From Fibrobacterota bacterium (GTDB lineage: Bacteria; Fibrobacterota; Fibrobacteria; UBA11236), in assembly GCA_028287505.1 (NCBI GenBank), contig JAQBPN010000127.1, positions 43,051 to 107,050 of the forward strand: DNA of 64,000 bases. Reading direction: 5' to 3'. Shown here one piece after another: positions 36,301-44,371 of the stretch. A model generated the notes under the pieces. The model was not told where the DNA came from and did no database searches. It worked only from the letters and a program-made list of their open reading frames with translations. Both the position numbers and the translations under genes were made by a program. How positions within the stretch are numbered: the stretch's first letter is position 1; every line of letters starts with the position of its first letter.

Positions 36301-38211
36301 ATGTCATCGGCAACCATAATCAACCGGCTTACCCCGGCCACCATCCACAAAATCGCGGCCGGCGAGGTCATTGAAAGGCCCGCCAACGTGGTCAAGGAAC
36401 TGGTCGAAAACGCCCTGGATGCGGGCGCGACCAAGATCGTCGTCACCATCGAAGAAGGCGGCCTGGACCTGATCAAGGTCAGCGACAACGGCAAGGGGAT
36501 GGTACGCGAGGACGCCCTGGTCGCATGGCTGCCCCACACTACCAGCAAGATCCGGGAAGTGGAGGACCTGCAACACGTCGTCACCTACGGATTTCGCGGG
36601 GAGGCGCTCTGCAGCATGGCCGCGGTCGCGGAGCTGACCATCGAAACCAGGCATGCCTCGGAACCCACCGGCGTGGCCGTGACCATCTCGGATTCCCAGG
36701 AAACGGGGAACCGGGAGATTTCCCGCAATCCGGGCACCACCATCACCGTCCGCAATCTGTTCCAGCACAATCCCGCCCGGCGCAAGTTCATGGGTTCCGG
36801 CAAGAACGAAGCCGCCCGCATTCTCAACATGCTCAGCCGCGTGGCCCTGGCCCATCCCGGCACCGGCTTCCGCATCTCCGATAAAGGCCGCGAGCTGCTC
36901 TCCCTTTCCGAAGGAACGCTCAAACATCGCGTGGGAGAGGTGCTGGGCTTCAACATCACCAACGATCTGGTCCCGGTGGAATGGACCGACAGCGCCAACG
37001 GCGGCGCGGGATCCATCCATGTGGAGGGATACGTGTGCACGCCCCAGCAGGCGCGCCTGCGCTCCACCCACCAATACTTCTACATCAACCGGCGCAACAT
37101 CCAGAGCGGGCTCATTTCCCGTTCGCTCTCGCAGAGCTACGACGCGCTGCCGCCGGGACGCTTTCCCATGGCGGTCCTGTTCCTCACCATGCCCACGGAG
37201 GAGGTGGACGTAAACGTCCATCCCACCAAGAAGGAAGTCCGCTTCCTGAACGAGAGCCGCATCTATTGGGCCATCAGCCAGGCCGTCAAGACCGCGTTGC
37301 GCAAAATGGCGGACGCTCCCGTCCTCGACCTGGGGCCCGGGGATTCCGCCGCCGCCGATGACCGCCCGGAGATGCCTCCGCCCTTCACCTATGCGCCCCT
37401 GGCGCTGGCGGAGAACCGCGTTGAAGAGATTCCCGGGGAACCCCCGTCCCGTCCCGCGGCTTTTCCAGGGGTAACTGATCCGTTACTGGGGCGGCCGGGA
37501 TTTCCCGCCGTGACCAACCAGATCCGCCTGTTTCCGGCCGATGCCCGGCAGGCGCCCCCGTCCGTATCGCGCTTCTTTCCGGATTCGGACGAACCCTCCC
37601 AGGCGGGCGCCAAATCCCGTCCGCCGGAAGTGCCGTACCTGCAATTGCACAACGGCTTCATCCTCTTCGGCGTGGAAAGCGGCCTGATGATGGTCAACCA
37701 ACAGGCGGCCCATGAACGCATCATGTACGAGAAGGCCCTGGAAGAGTTGCGGCAGCCAGGAAGGTTCTCGTCCCAGCAATTGCTTTTCCCCGAGGTCCTG
37801 GAGTTCCCGCCCGGGGACGGCCTGTTCCTGGAAGAACACCTCGATCGGTTGCAGGCCCTGGGCTTCGATTTGGAATCGTTCGGCGGCAGTACCTTCCAAT
37901 TGCGCGGCCTGCCCATGGAGGTCAAGCCCGATCAGGCCCGCCGCGTGGTCCATGAAATGGTGGAAGGCCTGCTGCGCCCCGAACGCGGCGCCGCGCCCGT
38001 CCGCGGCGAGGATTTCCAGCAACGCCTGGCCAAGGTCTATTCCCGGGTCACTTCCGTGAAACTGGGCGAACACCTGGACTACCCCCAAGTCTCCGCCCTC
38101 ATCGACGGCCTCTTCGCCACCCAAAACCCCTACGTCTCCCCCTCCGGCGCCCCCATAGTAGTCCGCTTCTCCATGGAAGAAATCCACCGCAAATTCGGCC
38201 TCAAGCCATAG
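36301..38211 (+). CDS. mutL: DNA mismatch repair protein MutL
   Basis: This 636-residue protein couples mismatch recognition to strand removal. The GHKL ATPase N-terminus is intact: IAAGEVIERPANVVKELVENALDAGA (residues about 15-40), DNGKGM, TSKI and GFRGEALCSMAA. The transducer domain covers about 210-330 and the C-terminal dimerisation domain about 440-636, after a Pro-rich linker. In the C-terminus the usual endonuclease motif DQHAxxE reads NQQAAHERIMYE, and CPHGRP reads SPSGAP. The metal-binding endonuclease site therefore looks lost. The start at 36301 is chosen; the upstream 36178-36300 frame reads unlike coding sequence. Confidence 0.93.
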   Translation: MSSATIINRLTPATIHKIAAGEVIERPANVVKELVENALDAGATKIVVTIEEGGLDLIKVSDNGKGMVREDALVAWLPHTTSKIREVEDLQHVVTYGFRGEALCSMAAVAELTIETRHASEPTGVAVTISDSQETGNREISRNPGTTITVRNLFQHNPARRKFMGSGKNEAARILNMLSRVALAHPGTGFRISDKGRELLSLSEGTLKHRVGEVLGFNITNDLVPVEWTDSANGGAGSIHVEGYVCTPQQARLRSTHQYFYINRRNIQSGLISRSLSQSYDALPPGRFPMAVLFLTMPTEEVDVNVHPTKKEVRFLNESRIYWAISQAVKTALRKMADAPVLDLGPGDSAAADDRPEMPPPFTYAPLALAENRVEEIPGEPPSRPAAFPGVTDPLLGRPGFPAVTNQIRLFPADARQAPPSVSRFFPDSDEPSQAGAKSRPPEVPYLQLHNGFILFGVESGLMMVNQQAAHERIMYEKALEELRQPGRFSSQQLLFPEVLEFPPGDGLFLEEHLDRLQALGFDLESFGGSTFQLRGLPMEVKPDQARRVVHEMVEGLLRPERGAAPVRGEDFQQRLAKVYSRVTSVKLGEHLDYPQVSALIDGLFATQNPYVSPSGAPIVVRFSMEEIHRKFGLKP

Positions 38212-38658
38212 CCCCTCTCAATTATACCTGCGCCGTAACAACGCCAATCCCGGTGACGTTGGTTTGGCGAACCTTCAATATTCATATTCTTGCGAAGCCA
38301 CTCCGTTTTCCCGCCAATAAAGCCTCACGGATCCCCGCTACGTGGAATGACTTCATTCCCGGTCCTAATTCGGTGTAGCCCCGGGGGCCGCGCGGGGCGG
38401 GCATTAGGCGCAGGAGGGGCGAGCAGGAGGTTTAACCTGGGCGCAGGGCCCGCGATTGCAATTGAACGCTGCGAGTTGAACGGCATTTGCGGGCCCAAGC
38501 GGAAGCCCAAACCTAAAGCAAAGGTTAAACCGCCATAAGCACATCTTGTTTAGAAGCGACCCTCGACGCAGCCGAGCCCGCCCCGCGGGGCCCCCGGGGC
38601 GGCAGGGAATCAGCCCCTGCATTAAAGTTTTTTGACAACCAAGCCGATGATCCGAAGG
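38212..38658. other. Intergenic region with a large inverted repeat
   Basis: This gap of about 450 bases between mutL and the next gene has no gene that I support. Its centre is the long palindromic element at 38378-38600 (separate entry). The left part (38212-38377) shows no clear promoter. Confidence 0.5.
38378..38600. repeat. Long GC-rich inverted-repeat element
   Basis: 24-base ends (38378-38401 and 38577-38600) are inverted repeats with 23 of 24 matching (core GCCCCGGGGGCC and GCGGGGCGGG). Inside, AGGTTTAACCT (about 38428-38438) and AGGTTAAACC (38522-38531) also pair, as do GGGCCCGC and GCGGGCCC. The element is about 223 bases and non-coding. It resembles in style the 47309-47423 element but is not the same sequence. 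Confidence 0.7.
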
Positions 38659-39294
38659 ATGCAAACCATAATGAAGACACTGCTCGCCATTTCCCTGGGT
38701 CTGGGCTTTCTGGCCCTGGACTCCCATGCAAAACCCTCCATCGCCTTCCTGGGCCTGGGAAGGGAATCCGATCCCCAGTTCAGCGAGGCTATCTCCAAGC
38801 GCATCCAATGGGAGTTGAGCGCCGACACGGCCCTCTACACCTATTCGAACGACGAGGTCGCTCTCCTCTTCGCCAAAGGCATCCTCCGGGAGCCTGAAGC
38901 CGGTCCCAACGACATGCCCAACCTTTCCAAAGGACTGGGCGCGCAATACTACGCTTTCGGCAAACTGGAACCGATCGCCGTGGCCTCCAAGCGCATCATG
39001 TGGATGCCCTGGTCCATCAAGGTGAAGTGGACCCAGGGCCTGCGCCTGCGCGTTCTGGAATCCAACGGCACCGTGGTTTTCGACGGGCTGGTGACGGCGG
39101 AGGTTCCGGAGAAAGCCTTGTTCACCGCTCCGGATGGGAAGTTGGGAAGCATGGCTCCCTTGGAACGGGAAACCTACCTGCGCACCATGAGCGCCGCGGT
39201 ATCGGTGGAATCGGCCAGGACGGTGGCCAAGGTTCTAAAAGAAAAGGCCGCGGGTGCGGCCGGTGGTGCGGAAGCCAAGCCTGCGGGAGGCTAG
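38659..39294 (+). CDS. Exported protein of unknown function
   Basis: This protein of about 211 residues starts at an ATG (38659 or 38671) followed by a clear signal peptide (TIMKTLLAISLGLGFLALDSHA). The mature part begins KPSIAFLGLGRESDPQFSEAISKRI, which recalls the first strand and helix of TolB/CsgG-like nucleotide-independent folds used in periplasmic or secreted stress proteins. Later patterns include GAQYYAFGKLEPIA and MWMPWSIKVKWTQGLRLRVL. An Ala/Gly/Lys-rich tail ends the protein. No enzyme family is recognised. An AAGGA lies close to the first ATG. The gene is not in an operon, and its gene ends 83 bases before a convergent gene. Confidence 0.75.
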   Translation: MQTIMKTLLAISLGLGFLALDSHAKPSIAFLGLGRESDPQFSEAISKRIQWELSADTALYTYSNDEVALLFAKGILREPEAGPNDMPNLSKGLGAQYYAFGKLEPIAVASKRIMWMPWSIKVKWTQGLRLRVLESNGTVVFDGLVTAEVPEKALFTAPDGKLGSMAPLERETYLRTMSAAVSVESARTVAKVLKEKAAGAAGGAEAKPAGG

Positions 39295-39376
39295 ACCGAT
39301 TTTGAAAAGTCGCCGGACCTCCTGAGGCCCGGCCGTCGCTTCGAATCCGCCGGCGGAAATGCCGGCAAATCCCGTT

Positions 39377-40099
39377 TCAGACCATATCCTCTTTCCAGAC
39401 GAGAATGCTGCCGCAGCTTTCGCAGGTGAGCAAGGCGTTCTTTTTGCTGATTTCAATCACGCGCTGGGGCGTCTGGGTACGGTTGCAGACCAGGCAGGCC
39501 TTTTGGGTGCGATTGATGGCGGCGATCACGTTGGGATTGCCCCGGCGCTTGACTACGCGGTCATAGACGGCCAGGACCTTCTTGTTGATCTTGTTCCGGG
39601 GCGCATCGGCCTTGGCGGTTTCCGAGGCCATCTTGTCTTCGATCCCGTTGAGCTCTTCCGTGAGCTTGTTCAACTCGGGGCCGTTGGCGTCCAGCACGGT
39701 CTTGTAAGCCACGTCGGCGGCCTCTTTTTCCTTGAGAAGATTCTCGAGGATTTGCTGGAAATGGATCACGTTGGCCTGCGCATTGTCGATGTTGCGCTTA
39801 TGGGTGGCGATTTCCAGATGGACGGCATCGTACTCGCGATTGGTGCTGATGGCTTCCAGGCGATGGTTGCTTTCGGTGAGAGCGGTCTGCTCCACCACGG
39901 CCATATCCTGGTTTTCGGTGATTTTGGCCTTGGTCTCGGCGATGGCCGAATTGGTCTTTTCGGCGTTGGTCTTTTCCCGTTCGATATCGTCTTTGAGAGT
40001 CTGGATCCGGACGGGAAGGTCTTTCTTCGTGAGCTTGAGTTCGTAGACCTTCTTGTCCACCGCGGAGAGCTCTAAAAGGTACTGTAAATCCTCTTGCAT
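39377..40099 (-). CDS. Coiled-coil zinc-ribbon protein (CT398-like)
   Basis: This 240-residue protein has a long coiled coil (about 5-175, rich in Glu, Lys and Leu heptads) and then a C4 zinc ribbon: CLVC and, 20 residues later, CESC. This is the arrangement of the CT398-like zinc-ribbon family, whose role is not well known. Such proteins often sit near DNA or RNA metabolism genes. The start at 40099 (MQEDLQYLLE) is preferred. The longer frame to 40177 enters the intergenic repeat region and is not supported. It lies 375 bases downstream of pth. Confidence 0.85.
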   Translation of the reverse strand: MQEDLQYLLELSAVDKKVYELKLTKKDLPVRIQTLKDDIEREKTNAEKTNSAIAETKAKITENQDMAVVEQTALTESNHRLEAISTNREYDAVHLEIATHKRNIDNAQANVIHFQQILENLLKEKEAADVAYKTVLDANGPELNKLTEELNGIEDKMASETAKADAPRNKINKKVLAVYDRVVKRRGNPNVIAAINRTQKACLVCNRTQTPQRVIEISKKNALLTCESCGSILVWKEDMV

Positions 40100-40473
40100 C
40101 CTGAATACCTGACTTTTAGTGTGAAGTGGCTCCCCGCTCCGAAGTTTGCTTCGCAAACTCCACGCAGGTCGCGTCAAATCATTCTTGAGGCTTCCTGCTC
40201 CCAGGTCGCATCGAAAATCCTACAGAACAAACTAGCAAAAACCCGCGAACAGCACCCAAGTGCTGTGAGCCGGGAGCGAGCCAAACTTGGCGAGCGGTTG
40301 CCGACCCAAGGAACGCATGGACTTTCGCGCGGGTTTTGCAACCGGAGTCGGACCCTTTTCTTGGCCCCATCACCGTGAAGTGACAAGCCATGGAAAAAGA
40401 TTCCTTATTCAAAAAAAGATAAAATAACGGGAAGATTGCTTCAATGGCCGGACTACAATCAAATCAGCCGTGT
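40100..40473. other. Intergenic region between pth and the zinc-ribbon gene
   Basis: This 374-base gap contains no gene. It holds a hairpin AGTTTGC-ttc-GCAAACT (40143-40159) whose flank CAAACTCCACGC recurs at 43284-43295. It also holds the structured repeat at 40233-40341 (separate entry). Its right end is AT-rich. Confidence 0.5.
40233..40341. repeat. Structured repeat related to the core of the 32.1 kb element
   Basis: Outer arms AGCAAAAACCCGCG (40233-40247) and CGCGGGTTTTGC (about 40327-40339) pair. Inside are AGCAC-ccaag-TGCT and a CCAAACTTGG hairpin flanked by GGGAGCGAG and CGAGCGGTTG. On the opposite strand this core aligns with 32129-32170 (CAACCGCTCG, CTCGCTCCCGGCT and TTCGC are shared). 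The stems differ between the copies but keep pairing, which argues for selection on structure. Confidence 0.65.
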
Positions 40474-41046
40474 TCAGGTGGCGGCGCGACGATTGAAGTC
40501 CGAACCGGCCCGTTCCCATCCCAGAGAGAGGCCGGTTTCGATGATGCCTTTCCCGAGTGTCAGAACGCTTTCCAGAACCTTGGCCTCCTCGGAGCCGTAT
40601 TTGCGCAAAACGAAGTTTGCGCGGTCTTGCTCGGGCGGGAACGGTCCCACGCCGATACGGATGCGGGTGAATGCGTCCCCGCAATGCTCCATGATATTGC
40701 GCAGCCCATTGTGGCCGCCATGGCTGCCTTGGGTACGGATACGCACCGCTCCCAGATCGAGGTAGATATCGTCGACCACGGCGATGAGGTTCTTGGGATG
40801 GACCTTGTAGAACTGGAGAAGAACCTGGGCGGCTTCGCCGCTCAGGTTCATGAAGGTCTGGGGTTTGGCGAGGAGAAGGGGGACGCCGGCCAAGGTAATC
40901 TTGCGGGTGAGGCTTTTGGCCTCCGATTTCCAGGAGCCGGCTTGCCCTGAGTCCAGTGCCACCCGGTCCACAAAATCGAAGCCGATGTTGTGGCGGGTGT
41001 TGTCATACTTAGGGCCCGGATTTCCCAGGCCCATGAGAATGTGCAC
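40474..41046 (-). CDS. pth: Peptidyl-tRNA hydrolase
   Basis: This 190-residue enzyme frees tRNA from stalled peptides. Family marks are LMGLGNPGPKYDNTRHNIGF with the catalytic His of TRHN, KPQTFMNLSGEA, VVDDIYLDLGAVRIR and GSHGGHNGLRNI. The usual pattern DDLDLPLG is altered to DDIYLDLG. It follows rplY by three bases on the same strand, the normal rplY-pth pair, and should be co-transcribed with it. Confidence 0.95.
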   Translation of the reverse strand: MHILMGLGNPGPKYDNTRHNIGFDFVDRVALDSGQAGSWKSEAKSLTRKITLAGVPLLLAKPQTFMNLSGEAAQVLLQFYKVHPKNLIAVVDDIYLDLGAVRIRTQGSHGGHNGLRNIMEHCGDAFTRIRIGVGPFPPEQDRANFVLRKYGSEEAKVLESVLTLGKGIIETGLSLGWERAGSDFNRRAAT

Positions 41047-41049
41047 GGA

Positions 41050-41733
41050 TTACTTCTTCTTTTCGTCCTTCTTGTCGCCGGCTTTGGCATCCGCCTTCGC
41101 GTCGGTCTTGCCGTCGCCCTTCTTCGCATCGGCTGCCGGAGCTGCGGCGGCCGCGGCCACGGGCTTGACTTCCTCGACCTCGGCCTTGCCGGTGGTAACG
41201 CCGTACAGGGCGGTCTTACCGGGAGTGACGAAGGTACCCTTGTCGAACTTCAGATCCCGCACGTAGATGATGGTTCCGGAGTTGATTTCGGAAACGTCCA
41301 TGTCGAACTTGTCCGGGATGTCCTGGACTTTGGCGCGGAGCTTGACGAACTTCTTCATGGTGGAGAATACGCCGCCCTGGGTCTTGACGCCGAAAGGGAT
41401 GCCGAAGGTGGTGACCGGAACGTTCACGATGACGGGATGTTCGTTGTCGACGCGCAGGAAGTCGATGTGCATGAGATGCTTGCGGATGGGGTCCCGTTCC
41501 ACGGCCTTGATCATGACCTTTTCGGACGTGCCGCCGTCCAGGGAAAGCTCGATGACGTGGTTGCGCTGGGTGAGATGCGGACGCATGTCCACGGAACTCA
41601 CTTCGACCATCAGGGGATCCTTGTTCAGGCCGTATACGACGGCGGGAACGCGGCCCTCTTGGCGCATGTTCTTCAATGCGGCTTTGGTGGAACGTTCTCT
41701 TTTCTTGGCGGCAAGGGCTAACAATTTCGACAT
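41050..41733 (-). CDS. rplY: Ribosomal protein bL25 (general stress protein CTC type)
   Basis: This 227-residue protein binds 5S rRNA. The N-terminal L25 domain (LAALAKKRERSTKAALKNMRQEGRVPAVVYG) is followed by the C-terminal beta domain (VNVPVTTFGIPFGVKTQGGVFS). This is the long two-domain CTC type. A Lys/Asp/Ala-rich tail of about 45 residues is added at the C-terminus. The start is the ATG at 41733, with AAAAGGAAT upstream; the longer frame to 41775 has no ribosome site. It lies between the tRNA-Gln gene and pth, as in many bacteria. Confidence 0.95.
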   Translation of the reverse strand: MSKLLALAAKKRERSTKAALKNMRQEGRVPAVVYGLNKDPLMVEVSSVDMRPHLTQRNHVIELSLDGGTSEKVMIKAVERDPIRKHLMHIDFLRVDNEHPVIVNVPVTTFGIPFGVKTQGGVFSTMKKFVKLRAKVQDIPDKFDMDVSEINSGTIIYVRDLKFDKGTFVTPGKTALYGVTTGKAEVEEVKPVAAAAAAPAADAKKGDGKTDAKADAKAGDKKDEKKK

Positions 41734-41811
41734 GACTGATTCCTTTTCCCGGTACACACACCCGACCTTTGGCATGCCTTCCCAGTGTTTTAGTGACAGT
41801 AACTAGGTCGT

Positions 41812-41833
41812 GGAGAAACGCTTGCGTTTCTCC
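41812..41833. terminator. Hairpin between tRNA-Gln and rplY
   Basis: GGAGAAACGC-tt-GCGTTTCTCC is a perfect stem of ten pairs. It follows the tRNA terminator on the leftward strand and may back it up or shape the rplY leader. No T-tract follows. Confidence 0.45.
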
Positions 41834-41837
41834 TCAA

Positions 41838-41860
41838 AAATTCCGGCATAGCCGGAATTT
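41838..41860 (-). terminator. Rho-independent terminator after tRNA-Gln
   Basis: On the tRNA strand, AAATTCCGGC-TAT-GCCGGAATTT is a ten-pair stem running into a short T tract. It starts about three bases after the CCA end of the tRNA gene. Confidence 0.85.
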
Positions 41861-41863
41861 TCC

Positions 41864-41938
41864 TGGTTGGGGCGGTAGGATTCGAACCTACGGTAGACGG
41901 CTCCAAAGGCCGTTGTCTTACCACTTGACGACGCCCCA
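41864..41938 (-). tRNA. tRNA-Gln (anticodon TTG)
   Basis: On the minus strand the acceptor stem TGGGGCG pairs with CGCCCCA, and the discriminator A plus CCA are encoded (CCA at 41864-41866). The anticodon arm is ACGGC-CTTTGGA-GCCGT, giving anticodon TTG for glutamine. The T arm contains GGTTCGAATCC. Its place between ispE and rplY is common in bacteria. Confidence 0.95.
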
Positions 41939-42343
41939 CCGGGAATGGGGGTCAAAAGTAGGAACAAAGAGGGGGGCCTGCAACCGGATAAGTGGCGAAA
42001 AGTTGCGGATTTAGGGCAAAAAGACCAAGATCTGCGGGGCGGAAGGAAGTGTGATTTGTGCGGGCAGAGTATTGAATGGGCATTTCGTCGGGCGTGCGGC
42101 TCGGCTTTGCCGAGCCGACGGCGTCGGGCGTAAAGCTTTTTCCGATAGGTTTCGGGCGTAAAAACCAGGAGATGAGTCTCCTTTGAGACAACTGGGAAGC
42201 GGCAACGAATGCTCTGCCTTTGGCTGAAGCCGCCCTGCTTCTTTCCTGGTTTTACGCCCGACGCCCGACGCCCGTCGCCCGACGAAATCTCCCCATAGAG
42301 CACCCTGCTGCCACCAAAGTACCCCGCTTTTTCATAGAATTCT
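41939..42343. other. Intergenic region between ispE and tRNA-Gln
   Basis: This 405-base gap has no supported gene. It is largely taken up by the inverted-repeat element at 42082-42288. The part next to the tRNA is the likely place for the tRNA promoter, but a clear -35/-10 pair was not found. Confidence 0.5.
42082..42288. repeat. Palindromic intergenic element, GTCGGGCG family (copy 1)
   Basis: Perfect 13-base ends ATTTCGTCGGGCG (42082-42094) and CGCCCGACGAAAT (42276-42288) face each other. Further pairs are GCGTCGGGCGTAAA (42121-42134) with TTTACGCCCGACGC (42251-42264). GTAAAAACCAGGA also pairs with TCCTGGTTTTAC. A second copy with the same end and inner sequences lies at 54936-55131. About 207 bases, no coding sequence, placed between ispE and tRNA-Gln. 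Confidence 0.8.
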
Positions 42344-43207
42344 TCACGTACTGAACTCCGCCAAACAAGCAAATCTGCACTGCGGCTGAATCTCCGCCAG
42401 ACACTTTTCGGCCGCGCCTTTTTCCCGAAACAGGCTGAAAACACTCGCCCCACTTCCGCTCAGCAGGGTTTTGACGGGCCCGGAATCCTTCATCAGATTC
42501 GCCAGGTTATCAATCTCCGGAAAGTGCCGGCGCATGGGGGCGTCGAAATCGTTCCGCAAAACCTGGTAGAACTCCCAGTCCTCGAAATAGGTGAAGTACA
42601 GCGCCTTGAAGCGCGCCCATTCCTGTTTGCGCGCCGGATCCAATTGGCCATAGGCCCATCCGGTTTCCACGCGGCATTTGGGCGTCCCGATGACGATATG
42701 GAACGGATACGGAGACGGGGCCGGAGTGAGGATTTCCCCTTTGCCGGTGGCGAAATAACAGCCGCCGTACAGGAAGAAGGGCACGTCCGCGCCCAGGCGG
42801 GCGGCCACGGGAAGCAGATCGGCGTCCGTGAGCTGCATTCTCCAGATGCGATTGCACAGTTGCAGGGCCGCGGCGGCGTTGGAACTGCCGCCGCCCAGAC
42901 CGGCGCCGGTAGGCAGGATTTTCGCGAGGGAGAAGTGCATGCCCGCGTCCGCCTTCACCCGCTCGGGAAATGTTTCCCGCAGCAGCTTCGCGGCTTTGAT
43001 CACCAGGTTTTCCTCGGGAGTGGCGGTGATGCCTTCCGAGCAGTCCAGGGTGAGCGTTTCCGAGGCTTCCGCGCTGAGCCGATCGCCGCAATCGATGGTG
43101 TGGAAAAGGGTGCCCAGATTGTGGTATCCGTCGGCGCGGCGGTCCTGGATTTCCAAAAACAGGTTGATTTTCCCGAAGCACGGGACGGTCTCAGCGTGGG
43201 TGGTCAT
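42344..43207 (-). CDS. ispE: 4-diphosphocytidyl-2-C-methyl-D-erythritol kinase
   Basis: This 287-residue GHMP-family kinase phosphorylates CDP-ME in the non-mevalonate isoprenoid pathway. Marks are the N-terminal FGKINLFLEIQDRRADGYHNL, the ATP loop LPTGAGLGGGSSNAAA, GADVPFFLYGG and the C-terminal LLSGSGASVFSLF. AAGGAGG lies just before the ATG. The gene order ispE, tRNA-Gln, rplY, pth, all on the same strand, is a common bacterial arrangement. Confidence 0.95.
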   Translation of the reverse strand: MTTHAETVPCFGKINLFLEIQDRRADGYHNLGTLFHTIDCGDRLSAEASETLTLDCSEGITATPEENLVIKAAKLLRETFPERVKADAGMHFSLAKILPTGAGLGGGSSNAAAALQLCNRIWRMQLTDADLLPVAARLGADVPFFLYGGCYFATGKGEILTPAPSPYPFHIVIGTPKCRVETGWAYGQLDPARKQEWARFKALYFTYFEDWEFYQVLRNDFDAPMRRHFPEIDNLANLMKDSGPVKTLLSGSGASVFSLFREKGAAEKCLAEIQPQCRFACLAEFST

Positions 43208-43268
43208 TTCCTCCTTAAAATTAACCTTTTTTATTTATAAGATTAATGGTGGATTGGCTCGGTCGCTA

Positions 43269-43292
43269 TGGAGTTTGTTTGCACAAACTCCA
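43269..43292. repeat. Hairpin related to the 40.1 kb repeat
   Basis: TGGAGTTTG-tttgca-CAAACTCCA is a perfect nine-pair stem followed by CGCTCCCTCG. The run CAAACTCCACGC also occurs at 40154-40165. The hairpin sits just upstream of the argF promoter. Confidence 0.6.
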
Positions 43293-43335
43293 CGCTCCCT
43301 CGCCTCCAAGAGACTAGGCGGGGCTTGAAAATCGC

Positions 43336-43364
43336 TTGTTCGCCGTTGGATGGTAACCTATCAT
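43336..43364 (+). promoter_or_regulatory. Sigma-70-type promoter of argF
   Basis: TTGTTC (43336-43341) and TATCAT (43359-43364) are 17 bases apart, 24 bases before the argF ATG. Each box matches most consensus positions. Confidence 0.6.
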
Positions 43365-43387
43365 AACCGGATAAAACCCCTGGAAAA

Positions 43388-44353
43388 ATGAATCAATCCA
43401 AGCTTCAGCATTTGAATACCCTGCTGGATCTGGACCGGAGCCGATTGGAGGACGTCCTCGATCTGGCCGCCGCCATCAAGCGGGAGTACAAGACTTCCGG
43501 CGCCAGCGATGCGCTCAAGGGCCGGACCGCGGCCATGATATTCGAAAAACCCAGCTTGCGCACGCGCGTGACCTTCGAGGCCGGCATGGTGCAGCTCGGC
43601 GGCGCGGCCATCAATCTGGACCCCTCGCAAATCTCCCTGGGCAACCGCGAATCGGTCAAGGATGCGGCTTTGTGCCTGTCCCGCTGGGTGGACGCCATTA
43701 TCGCCAGGACCTTCAGCCATAAGCTGGTCACGGACCTGGCCAAATACGCCACCGTTCCCGTCATCAACGCCCTCACGGATTTGCACCATCCCTGCCAGGC
43801 CTTGGCTTTGGGCCAGACCCTGATGGAAAAAAGGGGAAAGCTCACCGGTTTGAAACTCGCCTTCGTCGGAGACGGCAACAACGTAGCCAATTCCCTGGCG
43901 GAGCTGGCCGCGCTCATGGGCATGCATTTCATCCTGGCCTGCCCGAAAGGGTACGAACAGAACCCGGAGGTCCTCAAATCCCTGGAACCCTCGTTCAAGC
44001 GGTCGGGCGGCACCTACACCGTGACCCATGACGCGGATGCGGGGGTTTCCCAGGCCGATTGCATCTATACCGACGTATGGGTAAGCATGGGAGAGGAAGC
44101 CCAGGCCGAGCAGAAGAAAAAGCAGTTCGCGGGATTCCAGGTGAACTCCCGTTTGCTGGGCAAGGCGCCCGCGGGCTGTCTGGTGACCCATTGCCTCCCC
44201 GCCCATCTGGACGAGGAGATAACCCAGGAAGTCATGGACTCCGAGCGTTGCGTATGCTTTGATGAAGCAGAGAACAGACTGCATGCGCAAAAGGCCGTGC
44301 TCTTGACCCTGATCGACGGGGGCAAGTCCGCCGGTCCGATCCGCGGACGATAA
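43388..44353 (+). CDS. argF: Ornithine carbamoyltransferase
   Basis: This 321-residue enzyme makes citrulline from ornithine and carbamoyl phosphate in arginine synthesis. The carbamoyl-phosphate site is EKPSLRTRVTFEAG. Others are the HPCQALALGQ motif and HCLPAHLDEE with its Cys. The length is typical. No other arginine genes are in the window. The KaiC-like gene begins 18 bases after its stop, so the two may share transcription even though their roles differ. Confidence 0.95.
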   Translation: MNQSKLQHLNTLLDLDRSRLEDVLDLAAAIKREYKTSGASDALKGRTAAMIFEKPSLRTRVTFEAGMVQLGGAAINLDPSQISLGNRESVKDAALCLSRWVDAIIARTFSHKLVTDLAKYATVPVINALTDLHHPCQALALGQTLMEKRGKLTGLKLAFVGDGNNVANSLAELAALMGMHFILACPKGYEQNPEVLKSLEPSFKRSGGTYTVTHDADAGVSQADCIYTDVWVSMGEEAQAEQKKKQFAGFQVNSRLLGKAPAGCLVTHCLPAHLDEEITQEVMDSERCVCFDEAENRLHAQKAVLLTLIDGGKSAGPIRGR

Positions 44354-44371
44354 GGACATCAGAGGAGAGTT

